Assembly: GCF_003952385.1 (NCBI RefSeq)
Contig: NZ_CP034444.1
Span: forward strand, 806,001 to 870,000
DNA: 64,000 bases
DNA from: Mesorhizobium sp. M1D.F.Ca.ET.043.01.1.1
GTDB lineage: Bacteria; Pseudomonadota; Alphaproteobacteria; Rhizobiales; Rhizobiaceae
Direction: 5' to 3'
The notes under the pieces are model-generated. The model was not told the DNA's origin. It ran no database searches and worked only from the letters and a program-made list of their open reading frames with translations. Shown here in pieces: positions 1 to 8,017 of the stretch. A program made the translations under genes and the position numbers. Each line of letters starts with the position of its first letter. Positions within the stretch are counted from its first letter, which is position 1.

Positions 1-231
1 ATCGACTGCCGCTTCGCCGACACCCGGCCCGGCCAAGTGGCCTACGTCTCGAAATTCACCTGGAAGCGAGCGCCCGCCAACACGCGCTATCATTGGGAAA
101 TCGGCGACCCGACCTACCTTGCGAGCAAGGAAGTCAAGACCAACCGGGTGGGGTTGAGGCGGGTGTTCGCGAAGGTGGTGCGGGACACGGTTACGGGGCA
201 GAAGGTTGGGTGCTCGGTGTGGACGAATTAG
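1..231 (+). CDS. C-terminal end of an unrecognised protein (truncated by window edge)
   Basis: The frame is open from the first base to the TAG at 229-231, giving 76 visible residues. The only start-like codon inside it is a GTG at 37, so the real start probably lies outside the window. The fragment is rich in Arg, Lys and aromatic residues, ends in CSVWTN, and has no hydrophobic segment. I do not recognise a family. It is followed by about 260 bases with no convincing gene before the globin at 496. It could also be a chance frame, because nothing but codon composition supports it. Confidence 0.4.
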   Translation: MDCRFADTRPGQVAYVSKFTWKRAPANTRYHWEIGDPTYLASKEVKTNRVGLRRVFAKVVRDTVTGQKVGCSVWTN

Positions 232-495
232 TCGACGGATTGGCTGCGCCGACAGCGCTCGACAATCGAGGGGAAGCTGCAGTCCTGCATTAAGCGCCCG
301 CGGCGCTGATGCGGGTCGTCCAATCGCCCTGGCCAGGAATCGCATGCCGCTCGAACGGAATATTTGGGGCTGGGGACTCGTTAATTCCTCAGATAATGCC
401 AGGTAAGGCAAAGTGGACATATTCGACGATCAAAATCATTGAAGCCGCCAGACAGGCCGCGGCTTGCTCTGGCGTAACCTCGAAGGGAACCAGAG

Positions 496-1047
496 ATGAC
501 AACGGCTGTTTTGGCCTCTTTCACAAGACGATGTGTCGTCACGGGGCTGGCGATTACCGCCGCATCGACGGCTGTATTGCCCGCCGACAACGCACGCGCG
601 CAGACCAAGCAAACCGCGCCTGCGAAAAGTCTGTATGAGCGGCTGGGGGGCGTGTTCGCCATTGCGGCGGTGGTGGATCACTTCAGCGATGCCGTCGTGA
701 AGAACCCCATCGTCGGCAAGAAGTCCAAAAACCCGCAACTGCGGAAATGGCACACCAAGAACCTTCAACGACTCCCAGGCCTCAAATTCATGCGCACGCT
801 GTGGGTCTGCGACGTTTCCGGCGGCCCCTTCAAGTTCGTCGCCACAAGGCCCGGCGCGACGCCGCTCGGCCTTGAAGAGGCTCACCGCGACTTGCGGATC
901 TCTCCGGCGGAATTCGACGAGGTCGCAGCGGAACTCGGGCGGACCCTGGACCACTTCAAGGTTCCGAAGGCTGAGAAGACGGAGGTGCTGGAGGCCTTCG
1001 CCGCGCACAAGGACGAGGTTACCGAGGGCTACGTCAAAAAGGGCTGA
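496..1047 (+). CDS. Exported group I truncated hemoglobin-like protein
   Basis: The 183-residue product has a signal peptide (residues 1 to about 36, twin-arginine-like TRRC then a hydrophobic stretch and an ARA cleavage region), then a two-on-two globin fold. The family opening SLYERLGG is at 45-52, the proximal heme-ligand candidate is His130 in EEAHRDL, and the glycine pair before it is GGPFKF. Group I members bind O2, NO or other heme ligands and normally sit in the cytosol. Here the position usually held by the B10 tyrosine appears to be Ser64 (DHFSDAVV), which would change ligand chemistry. The start follows GGGA at a normal spacing. It is transcribed toward an FAD dehydrogenase about 220 bases away. 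Family assignment is firm; export and altered ligand binding are inferred. Confidence 0.82.
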   Translation: MTTAVLASFTRRCVVTGLAITAASTAVLPADNARAQTKQTAPAKSLYERLGGVFAIAAVVDHFSDAVVKNPIVGKKSKNPQLRKWHTKNLQRLPGLKFMRTLWVCDVSGGPFKFVATRPGATPLGLEEAHRDLRISPAEFDEVAAELGRTLDHFKVPKAEKTEVLEAFAAHKDEVTEGYVKKG

Positions 1048-1266
1048 AGCACGCCGCCAGGTAGAAGCGGTCCTCTCGTGCTGTTGCGTCCAGCGGACGA
1101 CGGCGCGCACGGCGACGTCCTCGTCGCGCAGGAAATCGAGCGCGGTGCCGCGGCAACGGGCTTGACGCCTGGAAACTGCGCGATCGGCGTCTCGGCAAGC
1201 TCGCGTGACTCCGAGGCTCCGGTTCCTCTATAGGATGGCGCTTTCTCCCCTCCCCGGAGCCGTCCC

Positions 1267-2658
1267 ATGCCCGCCTCCCTTGTCGCCGAATTGCGCGCTA
1301 CCCTCCCTAACGCCACCATCTGGGACGCCGCCGAACTCGCCTCTCGCGATCCGGGCTTCGACGCCCGCAATTTCGGCGCCTCGGCTCTGGTGCGACCGGC
1401 CGATACCGCAGGAGTCGCGGCGCTACCAAAGTTCTGCGCGGAGCGCGGCATCGGGCTGGTCGCGCAGGGCGGGCGCACGGGGCTGGCGGGCGGGGCGGCG
1501 ACTTCCGAGGGCCAGGTGATCTGCGACCTCGGCGGGCTCAACCAAATCGAAGAGATCGACCCGTTCGCGCGGGTGGCGATCGTCCAGGCCGGCGCGACGC
1601 TTGGGGCGCTGCAGGAGGCTGCGGCCCAGCATGGGCTCGACCCCGGCATCGACCTTGCGGCGCGCGGCAGCGCCACCATCGGCGGCATGGTTTCCACCAA
1701 TGCAGGCGGCATCATGGCCTTTCGCAACGGCACGATGCGCCACCGCGTGCTCGGCCTAGAAGCCGTGCTGCCGGACGGGCGCGTGTTCTCCGACCTCACC
1801 CGGGTGCTCAAGACCAGCGCCGGCTATGACCTGAAACACGTGTTCATCGGCGCGGAAGGGACGCTCGGCATCGTCACCCGCGTGGCGCTCAGGCTCGATC
1901 CGGTGGCCGGCGCAAGCGCCACCGCGCTGGTCGGCGTGCCGGATGCGGCCAGCGCGCAGCGCATCGTGCGGCATTTTCTGAGCCAAACCGGCACGCGGCT
2001 TACTGCCGCCGAGATCCTGTGGCGGCGCTTTGCCGCTTTGATGCAGCGGGGGCTTGGCTACGCGCCCGGGCAGTTGCCGCTCGACGCGCCTTGCCTGCTG
2101 GTGCTGGGCCTCGGCGCCGACAGCGTCGAGGCGGCGCGGGCGGCGCTCGAGGACGGGCTGGCGGCGATCTGGGAAGAGGCTGGCATCGTCGACGCGCTGG
2201 TCGCGGCTTCCGAGGCGCAGGCGGCCGCGATGTGGCGGCTGCGCGAGGAGACGGAGCAAATCGAGCGCGCGCATCCCTTGGCGCCCTCCTTCGATGTCTC
2301 GGTGCCGGGCGGCGCGCTGGACGCCTATGTGGCGCGCATCGAAGCCGGGCTGAAGACGATCGACGCTGCCTACGCGCCCTATGTCTACGGCCATCTCGCC
2401 GACGGCAACCTGCACATCTCCATCAACTGCGACGGGCCGGTCCCGCATGAGCGGCACGCGGCGATCGAGGACGTGCTCTATTCCGGCTTGCGCGAAGCCG
2501 GCGGCTCGTTCTCGGCCGAGCACGGCGTGGGGATCGACAAGCGCGAGGCCTATGAGCGGCACGCCGATCCGGTGAAACAGGAATTGGCGAGGGCGATCAA
2601 GGCGATGATCGATCCGGGCAATGTGATGAATCCGGGGAAGGTTGTTTCGGGGGAGTGA
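1267..2658 (+). CDS. FAD-binding D-2-hydroxyacid dehydrogenase (GlcD / D-2-hydroxyglutarate dehydrogenase family)
   Basis: This 463-residue flavoenzyme has the vanillyl-alcohol-oxidase-type FAD domain in its first half (GGRTGLAGGA near 76 and GSATIGGMVSTNAGG near 137-151). A C-terminal FAD-oxidase domain contains YGHLADGNLHISI and the terminal SAEHGVGIDK and MNPGKVV signatures. Members oxidise D-lactate, D-2-hydroxyglutarate or glycolate and pass electrons to a quinone or cytochrome; the exact substrate cannot be read from sequence. Length is normal for the family. It carries no Fe-S domain, so it is the single-subunit type rather than a GlcDEF complex member. An enzyme for the opposite stereochemistry lies at 4304-5530. 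Confidence 0.88.
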   Translation: MPASLVAELRATLPNATIWDAAELASRDPGFDARNFGASALVRPADTAGVAALPKFCAERGIGLVAQGGRTGLAGGAATSEGQVICDLGGLNQIEEIDPFARVAIVQAGATLGALQEAAAQHGLDPGIDLAARGSATIGGMVSTNAGGIMAFRNGTMRHRVLGLEAVLPDGRVFSDLTRVLKTSAGYDLKHVFIGAEGTLGIVTRVALRLDPVAGASATALVGVPDAASAQRIVRHFLSQTGTRLTAAEILWRRFAALMQRGLGYAPGQLPLDAPCLLVLGLGADSVEAARAALEDGLAAIWEEAGIVDALVAASEAQAAAMWRLREETEQIERAHPLAPSFDVSVPGGALDAYVARIEAGLKTIDAAYAPYVYGHLADGNLHISINCDGPVPHERHAAIEDVLYSGLREAGGSFSAEHGVGIDKREAYERHADPVKQELARAIKAMIDPGNVMNPGKVVSGE

Positions 2659-2687
2659 CGGCTATGCCCTGAGAGGCCGGCGGGACA

Positions 2688-2847
2688 GCGCCCCCCTCTG
2701 GTCTGCCGACCATCTCCCCCACAAGGGGGGAGATTGGACGTCGTGTTGGCTTTCGCCAGTCGCCAACGTTGCAGGAATGAGCGGAGCGCCGAAGCTGCCA
2801 ATCTCCCTCCTTGTGGGGGAGATGTCCGGCAGGACAGAGGGGGGCGC
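2688..2847. repeat. Palindromic MITE-like intergenic element with 50-bp terminal inverted repeats
   Basis: Bases 2688-2737 and 2798-2847 are near-perfect inverted repeats. Each begins with GCGCCCCCCTCTG at the outer end and runs to AGATTGG at the inner end. Each arm has its own small hairpin (CTCCCCC-ACAA-GGGGGAG type), and about 60 bases separate the arms. There is no coding capacity. This is the layout of the short palindromic mosaic elements scattered between rhizobial genes. A lone hairpin of the same core is at 14941-14976. Confidence 0.8.
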
Positions 2848-2898
2848 GAAGGAATGAGGCGCTGATTTCCTTTCGCCCATATCGCCCGCACGGCCAGG

Positions 2899-2982
2899 CA
2901 AGCCAAGACGGAGAAGGGGAACTCGCTACAAAGCCCCTTCTCCGCCTCGGCTTGGCTCGGCCCCTCGCTCCGCCAAGCGAGG
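2899..2982. terminator. Paired stem-loops downstream of the globin gene
   Basis: An imperfect inverted repeat of about 21 bp (2899-2919 with 2934-2955, outer bases CCAAG, inner CCCCTTCTCCG) is followed by a smaller stem CCTCGCT / AGCGAGG (2963-2982). On the minus strand these lie just after the stop codon of the globin gene at 2999. They could fold in RNA to end or protect the transcript. There is no clear U-run, so termination is only a guess; it may be another repeat relic. Confidence 0.4.
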
Positions 2983-2998
2983 AGCCAAAAAGCCGAAT

Positions 2999-3424
2999 TC
3001 AAGCCGCCAGCTGCACCTCGCGCGCGGCAGCGATCATGACGCCGGCGAGCAGGCCGTAGGCCGCTGTCCAGGCCTCGCGCACGTCAGCCGTGAAAGCCTC
3101 GCCGAGGCCCGCCTCGAGCGTCTCGATCAGCGCCTGGCCGACGATTGGGTAATGATGCTCCTCGACGCCGTAGCCGACATGGCGCCTGGCGAGATCCTGA
3201 ACAGTGGGCAGGATGGTCTCGGCGCGGGAAAGCCCGTGCACGACGAAGCCGAGGGCCGTCATTAGCTTGGCGCCCTGCTTCTCCATCTCGGTTGTGTGAA
3301 ACAGCGCCTTGAGGCTGCCGTCGATGGCAAACAGCTTCTCGTAGAACAAGGCCGCAGCCGCCGTCTTGATCGGGACGACGTCGCGAAAACTATCCTGCAC
3401 AAGCCTGATCTGGTCGGGTGTCAT
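2999..3424 (-). CDS. Single-domain bacterial hemoglobin (Vitreoscilla-type)
   Basis: The 141-residue protein is a complete three-on-three globin without the reductase domain of flavohemoglobins. Visible landmarks are Tyr28 (B10, in LFYEKLF), Phe42 (CD1, LKALFHTT) and the proximal His82 (F8, ARRHVGYGV), followed by HHYPIVGQALIE, a stretch nearly shared with the Vitreoscilla protein. Such globins bind O2 and with a partner reductase can detoxify NO or aid microaerobic respiration. No reductase is adjacent. It lies downstream of a TetR gene on the same strand, separated by about 200 bases, and could be transcribed from that region. It is the second globin within 3 kb. Confidence 0.9.
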   Translation of the reverse strand: MTPDQIRLVQDSFRDVVPIKTAAAALFYEKLFAIDGSLKALFHTTEMEKQGAKLMTALGFVVHGLSRAETILPTVQDLARRHVGYGVEEHHYPIVGQALIETLEAGLGEAFTADVREAWTAAYGLLAGVMIAAAREVQLAA

Positions 3425-3621
3425 CGGCGCGCTCCTCGGCGTTCTTGGTCCGCGTGAGGATCACGCGTTGATGTTTCGCCGGCATGCCGGTTGTGGAGGC
3501 GATATGTTTCAGGCTTGTCTCTGCCGCGTATCGGGTTGCGGGAGGCCGGGTTCCTCTCCCACAGCGAGAAGAACGACTGAGACGCCGGCGCGAAGGATCG
3601 CGGCGTCCGTGCAGCTTGGGA

Positions 3622-4209
3622 TCAAGCGGCAGGGCCCGCGCCTCCCACCAACCGCTTCGCCGCGTCCACTGCCGCCGTGCAATAGTTCCGGTCGCCGTGG
3701 ATCAGGATCATCACCATGGCGCCCTCGATCAACATGATCAGCTCGCGCGCCCGCTCCTTCGGGGCCGGCACGTTCGCCTGGGCAAGCATCGCCTCCAGGT
3801 TCCGCTCCATCAGCGTCTTGTGCTGGCGCGCGATCGAGCGCGCGGGATGGCCCGACAGGTCGGCGAGCTCGATGGCGAGGCGGGTGAAGCCGGAGCCCGC
3901 CCAGCGCGGCTTGGACGACCATTTGACGAGCCCCTCGAACAGCTTGTCGATCAGCGCATCCGCGCCGCCCGACAGATCGATGCCGTAATTCTGGAAGTCG
4001 GCGAAGGTGCGCTCGTGCTGCGAGGCGAGCACCGCCGTCAGCAGCGCGTCCTTGCTGTCGAAGTGATAGTAGAGCGTGCGCTTGGTGACGCCGGCGGCGC
4101 CCGCGATCTCGTCCATCCCGACGCGGAAGAAACCCCGGCGGCGAAAGAGCTTGTACGCCGCCTGCAAGATCACGGGCCTGGTCGCGTCGGACGTTCTGGG
4201 CATGGGCAC
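3622..4209 (-). CDS. TetR/AcrR family transcriptional regulator
   Basis: The 195-residue protein starts with a TetR N-terminal domain; the helix-turn-helix is at about 32-57 (MDEIAGAAGVTKRTLYYHF). The C-terminal part (about 80-190) is helical and fits the TetR ligand-binding family that recurs in rhizobia. It is divergent from the FMN-dependent hydroxyacid dehydrogenase at 4304, with a 94-base intergenic region holding an imperfect palindrome (4223-4242). The simplest reading is that it represses itself and that dehydrogenase in response to a small ligand. It may also control the globin downstream. Confidence 0.88.
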   Translation of the reverse strand: MPMPRTSDATRPVILQAAYKLFRRRGFFRVGMDEIAGAAGVTKRTLYYHFDSKDALLTAVLASQHERTFADFQNYGIDLSGGADALIDKLFEGLVKWSSKPRWAGSGFTRLAIELADLSGHPARSIARQHKTLMERNLEAMLAQANVPAPKERARELIMLIEGAMVMILIHGDRNYCTAAVDAAKRLVGGAGPAA

Positions 4210-4222
4210 TGCCGGTCGAAAG

Positions 4223-4242
4223 TATACTCGCTAGTGAATTTA
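4223..4242. promoter_or_regulatory. Candidate TetR operator
   Basis: The 20-bp stretch TATACTCGCTAGTGAATTTA is an imperfect palindrome centred on CTAG, with matching outer TA and inner TC/GA positions. It sits in the short gap between the divergent TetR gene and the FMN dehydrogenase gene, where an autoregulatory operator is expected. No other palindrome of this kind is visible in the gap. Binding is inferred, not shown. Confidence 0.5.
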
Positions 4243-4303
4243 CATCAGGGCAAACGCGGCCTTCAATGATCAGTGCTTACTAATCTTCGAAGGGAGGACG
4301 ACG

Positions 4304-5530
4304 ATGGAAAGAGTGGTCCCCACGGTGCTCGATGTCCCGACAGGGATCGTGACGTTGCCGGACACGATCGGGGCGACGGCGACGGCACCAAAGCTGATGG
4401 CGAACATGACCTGCATCGAGGACCTGCGCCAGGCGGCGCGACGCCAGGTGCCGCGCGCCTTCTTCGACTATGCCGAGGCCGGCTCCTATGCCGAGCAGAC
4501 GCTGCGCGCCAACCGCGCCGACCTCGAGCGGATCACGCTGAAGCAGCGCGTGCTGGTCGACGTCGAGCAGCGCGACACGTCGACCACCATCCTCGGCGAG
4601 AAGGTGGCGCTGCCCATAGCGCTGGCGCCGATCGGCCTCGGCGGCATGCAATGGGCCGATGGCGAGATCCTTGCCTGCCGCGCGGCAAAGGCCGCCGGAA
4701 TTCCCTATACGATGAGCACGATGTCGATATGCTCGATCGAGGACGTGGCGCAAGCGGTCGGCAAGCCGTTCTGGTTCCAGCTCTATGTAATGAAGGACCG
4801 CGGCTTCGTGCGCGCGCTGGCCGATCGGGCGCATGCCGCCCGCTGCAGCGCGCTGGTGCTCACCGTCGACCTGCAGGTGCTGGGGCAGCGCCACGCCGAC
4901 GTCAGGAATGGGCTTTCGGTGCCACCGGCGCTGAAAGTTCGCACGATCCTCGACATCGCCAGCCGGCCGGCCTGGGCGGCCCGCATGCTTACGGCAAAGC
5001 GATGGACCTTCGGCAATCTCGCCGGCCATCTCAAGGGCGAGGACAGCGTCAAGGGTGTGGCGGACTGGGTGTCGCACCAGTTCGATGCGTCGCTGAACTG
5101 GAGCGACGTCGAGTGGATCCGGAGCATCTGGCCGGGCAAGCTTATCCTCAAGGGCATCCTCGATGTCGACGACGCGCGCTCGGCCTGCAAGGCCGGCGCC
5201 GACGCCATCGTGGTCTCCAACCATGGCGGCCGGCAGCTCGACGGCGCGCCCTCGACCATCTCGATGCTGCCCCGGATCGCCGAGGCGGTGGGTTCGCAGG
5301 TGGAGGTGCTGTTCGACGGCGGTGTGCGCTCCGGCCAGGATGTGATGCGGGCGCTGGCGCTCGGCGCCCGCGCCTGCCTGGTCGGGCGCGCCTATGTCTA
5401 CGGCCTCGGCGCCGGCGGCGAGGCGGGCGTGGCGACCGCCATCGATATCCTGCGCAAGGAACTGTCGGTCACCATGGCACTGACGGGAACGCGCAATGTC
5501 GCGGAGATTGACGAGAGGGTGCTGAACTAG
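4304..5530 (+). CDS. FMN-dependent L-2-hydroxyacid dehydrogenase/oxidase (LldD-like)
   Basis: The 408-residue protein is a TIM-barrel alpha-hydroxyacid oxidizing enzyme. The barrel opens with RRQVPRAFFDYAEAGS (46-61). The catalytic residues are readable: Lys283 in ILKGILD, the active-site base His307 in SNHGGRQLDG, and Arg310. The flavin phosphate site is DGGVRSG. The family oxidises L-lactate, glycolate, mandelate and similar acids to keto acids and passes electrons to the respiratory chain or O2. The chosen ATG follows AAGGGAGG at good spacing. It leaves about 30 extra N-terminal residues compared with typical LldD, so an internal start (residue 32 or 35) remains possible. It is divergent from a TetR gene that probably regulates it. 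Confidence 0.88.
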   Translation: MERVVPTVLDVPTGIVTLPDTIGATATAPKLMANMTCIEDLRQAARRQVPRAFFDYAEAGSYAEQTLRANRADLERITLKQRVLVDVEQRDTSTTILGEKVALPIALAPIGLGGMQWADGEILACRAAKAAGIPYTMSTMSICSIEDVAQAVGKPFWFQLYVMKDRGFVRALADRAHAARCSALVLTVDLQVLGQRHADVRNGLSVPPALKVRTILDIASRPAWAARMLTAKRWTFGNLAGHLKGEDSVKGVADWVSHQFDASLNWSDVEWIRSIWPGKLILKGILDVDDARSACKAGADAIVVSNHGGRQLDGAPSTISMLPRIAEAVGSQVEVLFDGGVRSGQDVMRALALGARACLVGRAYVYGLGAGGEAGVATAIDILRKELSVTMALTGTRNVAEIDERVLN

Positions 5531-5632
5531 AGCAATTCCAGGAAAAGTGTGAGCGGTTTTCCGTCCGGAATTGCGTAAAAACAAGGAGATAGGGCGTTTC
5601 GCCGTTTCGGTGAAACGGTGAAACGCACTAGG
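5529..5632. repeat. Rhizobiales intergenic repeat (two hairpins), AGCAATTCC family
   Basis: Starting on the stop codon of the preceding gene is a repeat of the form AGCAATTCC-AGGAAAAGTG...CCGTCCGGAATTGC. It is followed by a strong 15-bp hairpin at 5594-5626 (GCGTTTCGCCGTTTC against GAAACGGTGAAACGC). The first half is present in inverted orientation at 60153-60212. I know this element from many Mesorhizobium and relatives. On the dehydrogenase transcript the hairpins could act as a terminator. Confidence 0.75.
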
Positions 5633-5708
5633 TTGGCGCGCTTGACAGAGGGGATGCAGGCGCGAGGCAACCCCCCTCTATCCTGCCGGCGAGAGAAGCG
5701 CGCCGCCC

Positions 5709-6530
5709 CTACTCGCATTGCCGGCGCGGGCCGCCGTCGAGGGGCTGGTAGGTGTTGTCCTGCGGATCGTAGGAGCGGTAGCGGCTGAAGCAGTCGCTGA
5801 CATGGTCACCCGAAAACTGCGGGCCCAAAAGGCGATCCCTGGGGGCTTGCTCCTCGGGCGCGATCTCCTCCGGCGGGCCGCCATAGGTGGTGGCGTAGCC
5901 GTCACGCGTGGGAGCGTAGCCTTCCATCTCGGCCTGGTCGTCGCTCACCTCGCCTTGATCGGCCTGGCCACTCCGACCTGCGTCGGTCGAAGCGGTGGCG
6001 TCGCCGCCCGGATCGAAATAAGGCGAGACGCAGGGGCGCAGCTCGCCGCTGTAGGAGCGGTAGCTGTTTTCTTCCGGACGATAGCTGCGATAGCGGTTGG
6101 CGCACCATTCGAGATGGGCGGCGGGCAATCGGGCCTGCCCGGCCGGTGCCTGCTCGGAAGGGGTCTGCCCGGAAGGTTGGGCGGCCGCATTGGTATCGGG
6201 CTGGGCCATCTGTGAAGCGTTGGGCTGGGCGGGCAAGGGCTGCAATTGCCGCGGCGCGGCGGGTTGCGGGGTGGCGAGAGCGGTGGTCTGCGCGCCGGCA
6301 TCCGCCTTGGCGGGCGCGCCGGCCGCCTGCTGGGCCGGGATGCGCTCGAGCTCCTGCTTCGCCGGATCGACCGGCTGGGCGTCCTTGGTCCACAGCTCGG
6401 AAACGCCGATCGCGGGTGTGGCCTGGCGCACCGGCTTGGCGGCTAGCAGCCAGGTGGCGAAGCCAAGTCCGCTGGCGAACACGGCCAGGGTCAGCACGAA
6501 GCCGCCGACGATTCCCAACAAAGCCTTCAC
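5709..6530 (-). CDS. Membrane-anchored protein with two BA14K-like domains
   Basis: This start gives a 273-residue protein with a short N-terminal membrane segment (about residues 4-30, GGFVLTLAVFASGLGFATW) and a long Ala/Gln/Pro-rich spacer. Two copies of a WC-x-x-RYRSY motif follow: one near the middle (EWCANRYRSYRPEENSY) and one at the C-terminus (DCFSRYRSYDPQDNTY). These match the BA14K-like family named after a Brucella immunoreactive lectin-like protein. The GTG start at 6530 is chosen because GGAGT lies at ideal spacing; an in-frame ATG at 6593 has no ribosome site. It probably faces the periplasm. Two complete BA14K repeats in one chain is uncommon in my experience. Function is unknown beyond the family. 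Confidence 0.75.
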   Translation of the reverse strand: MKALLGIVGGFVLTLAVFASGLGFATWLLAAKPVRQATPAIGVSELWTKDAQPVDPAKQELERIPAQQAAGAPAKADAGAQTTALATPQPAAPRQLQPLPAQPNASQMAQPDTNAAAQPSGQTPSEQAPAGQARLPAAHLEWCANRYRSYRPEENSYRSYSGELRPCVSPYFDPGGDATASTDAGRSGQADQGEVSDDQAEMEGYAPTRDGYATTYGGPPEEIAPEEQAPRDRLLGPQFSGDHVSDCFSRYRSYDPQDNTYQPLDGGPRRQCE

Positions 6531-6674
6531 GCTGCACTCCTTAAGCCCCCGCTCGTAGAATGCCAGGCACGGGATGGAAGTTCCCGTCCCCATGAAATGG
6601 TGGTTCGGCGAAGCCGAGACTAAGTGGTGGCGCCGACCTGCGCCATCCGACCATAAAGAAGGTCATCGCCCTAC

Positions 6675-6735
6675 GAAGCCTCCTCTCCGGCCGCTTCGCG
6701 GCCACCTATCTCCCCGCCATACGGGGGGCGAGGAA
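6675..6735. repeat. Palindromic intergenic repeat, half copy
   Basis: Read on the minus strand this runs TTCCTCGCCCC...GGCCGCGAAGCGGCCGGAG and matches one arm of the larger element at 26131-26263. It contains the hairpin GGCCGCTTCGCGGCC. It lies in the gap between two minus-strand genes and carries no reading frame. Confidence 0.65.
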
Positions 6736-6739
6736 GGAG

Positions 6740-7846
6740 CTAGCCGACCACCTCGCGATATTCCCTCACCTTCCCGTCCTGCCCACGAATCCGCCAGGTC
6801 TCGCCGTCGCGGCCCTCGATATGGCTTGCCGCGAGCGGCACCTTGCCGCCGCCTTCGGGCAAATCGATGACATAGGTCGGGTTACATATGCCGGAGAGGC
6901 GATGGCGCAGTTCGGCGACCAGCGCCTGGCCCTCGGCAATTGTCGTGCGGCGGTGCGCCATACCGCGCGTCAGGTCGCCATGGTGCAGGTAATAGGGCTT
7001 TACCCCGAGGCGATACATAAGCTCGCGGCAGAGCCCCTCCAGCACCTCGACATGATCGTTGACGCCTTTCAAGAGGACGCTCTGGTTGAGCAGGACAAAA
7101 CCCGCCTGCCGCATCGTCCGGCAGGCCGTCTCGGCCTCGCCGGTGATCTCGCGCGGGTGGTTGAAGTGGGTGACCACCGTCACCAACAACCGGCCCTGCA
7201 GCGCCGCCACCAACCCCGCCGTGATGCGCGACGGCAGCGCCACCGGCACGCGGGTATGGATGCGCAACAGCCGGACATGCGGGATGGCCTCGATGCGGGC
7301 GCGCATTTCGGCCAGCGCCTTGTCCGGCAGCGAGAGCGGATCGCCGCCGGTCAGGATCACCTCGCGGATCTCGGGGTGCCCGGCGATATAGGCCAGCGCC
7401 GGCTCCAGCGCCTCGCGCGTATAGCCGCGGCCGATCGACGTCAGCGACTCCTTGCGAAAACAGAAGCGGCAATAGACCGCGCATTGATAGGTCGGGAACA
7501 AAAGCACGCGGTCGGCGTGGCGATGCGTCAGCCGCGGCACCGGGCTGTAGGCATGGTCGCCGATCGGGTCGTCGAGCTCGCCCTCGGCGGCGATCAACTC
7601 GTCCGGCGACGGGATCACCTGGGCGCGGATCGGGTCGTTGGGATCGCTCCAGTCGATCAGGTCGAGGTAAGCTTTCGGCACGCGCACCTTGTGGCTGGCC
7701 GCGGCTTTCTGCGCAGCCCCGCGCTCGGCGGGCGAGAGCGGCAGCGCGGCAAGGTCACGGACATGGCGCACGCCGGCGCGGACATCGCCCTGCCAGGCGG
7801 CGTCGGGCGCGAAGGCCGGTTGTTTGAGGTTGGAGTCTGAGGTCAT
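6740..7846 (-). CDS. Lysine-2,3-aminomutase-like radical SAM protein (KamA/EpmB family)
   Basis: With the ATG at 7846 the protein has 368 residues. The radical-SAM cluster motif is Cys122-x3-Cys126-x2-Cys129 (YQCAVYCRFCF). The AdoMet glycine patch is ILTGGDPL, and the PLP-lysine region near the C-terminus is PEGGGKVPL. This matches the compact aminomutase family to which EpmB belongs; EpmB isomerises lysine for elongation factor P modification. The Rhizobiales branch is usually annotated only as lysine-2,3-aminomutase-like. No efp or epmA gene is adjacent, so the role cannot be fixed from context. A TTG 57 bases upstream would lengthen it but lacks a ribosome site. Confidence 0.88.
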   Translation of the reverse strand: MTSDSNLKQPAFAPDAAWQGDVRAGVRHVRDLAALPLSPAERGAAQKAAASHKVRVPKAYLDLIDWSDPNDPIRAQVIPSPDELIAAEGELDDPIGDHAYSPVPRLTHRHADRVLLFPTYQCAVYCRFCFRKESLTSIGRGYTREALEPALAYIAGHPEIREVILTGGDPLSLPDKALAEMRARIEAIPHVRLLRIHTRVPVALPSRITAGLVAALQGRLLVTVVTHFNHPREITGEAETACRTMRQAGFVLLNQSVLLKGVNDHVEVLEGLCRELMYRLGVKPYYLHHGDLTRGMAHRRTTIAEGQALVAELRHRLSGICNPTYVIDLPEGGGKVPLAASHIEGRDGETWRIRGQDGKVREYREVVG

Positions 7847-8017
7847 CGGAGGTCCCGCAAGCAATTTCGGCGGACCTATCGGCCGGATGGACGGCGGGGT
7901 CAACCGCCGCGGTTGCCGCAGACCAGCAGGCGCCGCGCCTCGCTCCCCCTGCCCATGCGGATAGTTGTTTTAGCGAAATGCTACTAGTCTCAGCCATCCG
8001 GGGCTTCGGGGCGAACA

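Noticed and set aside
436..1110. 224-codon minus-strand frame opposite the truncated globin
   Set aside because: Shadow frame; the plus strand has a signal peptide and the conserved globin motifs.
4280..5584. 434-codon minus-strand frame opposite the FMN dehydrogenase
   Set aside because: Shadow of a gene with all catalytic motifs in place; product is low-complexity and unsupported.
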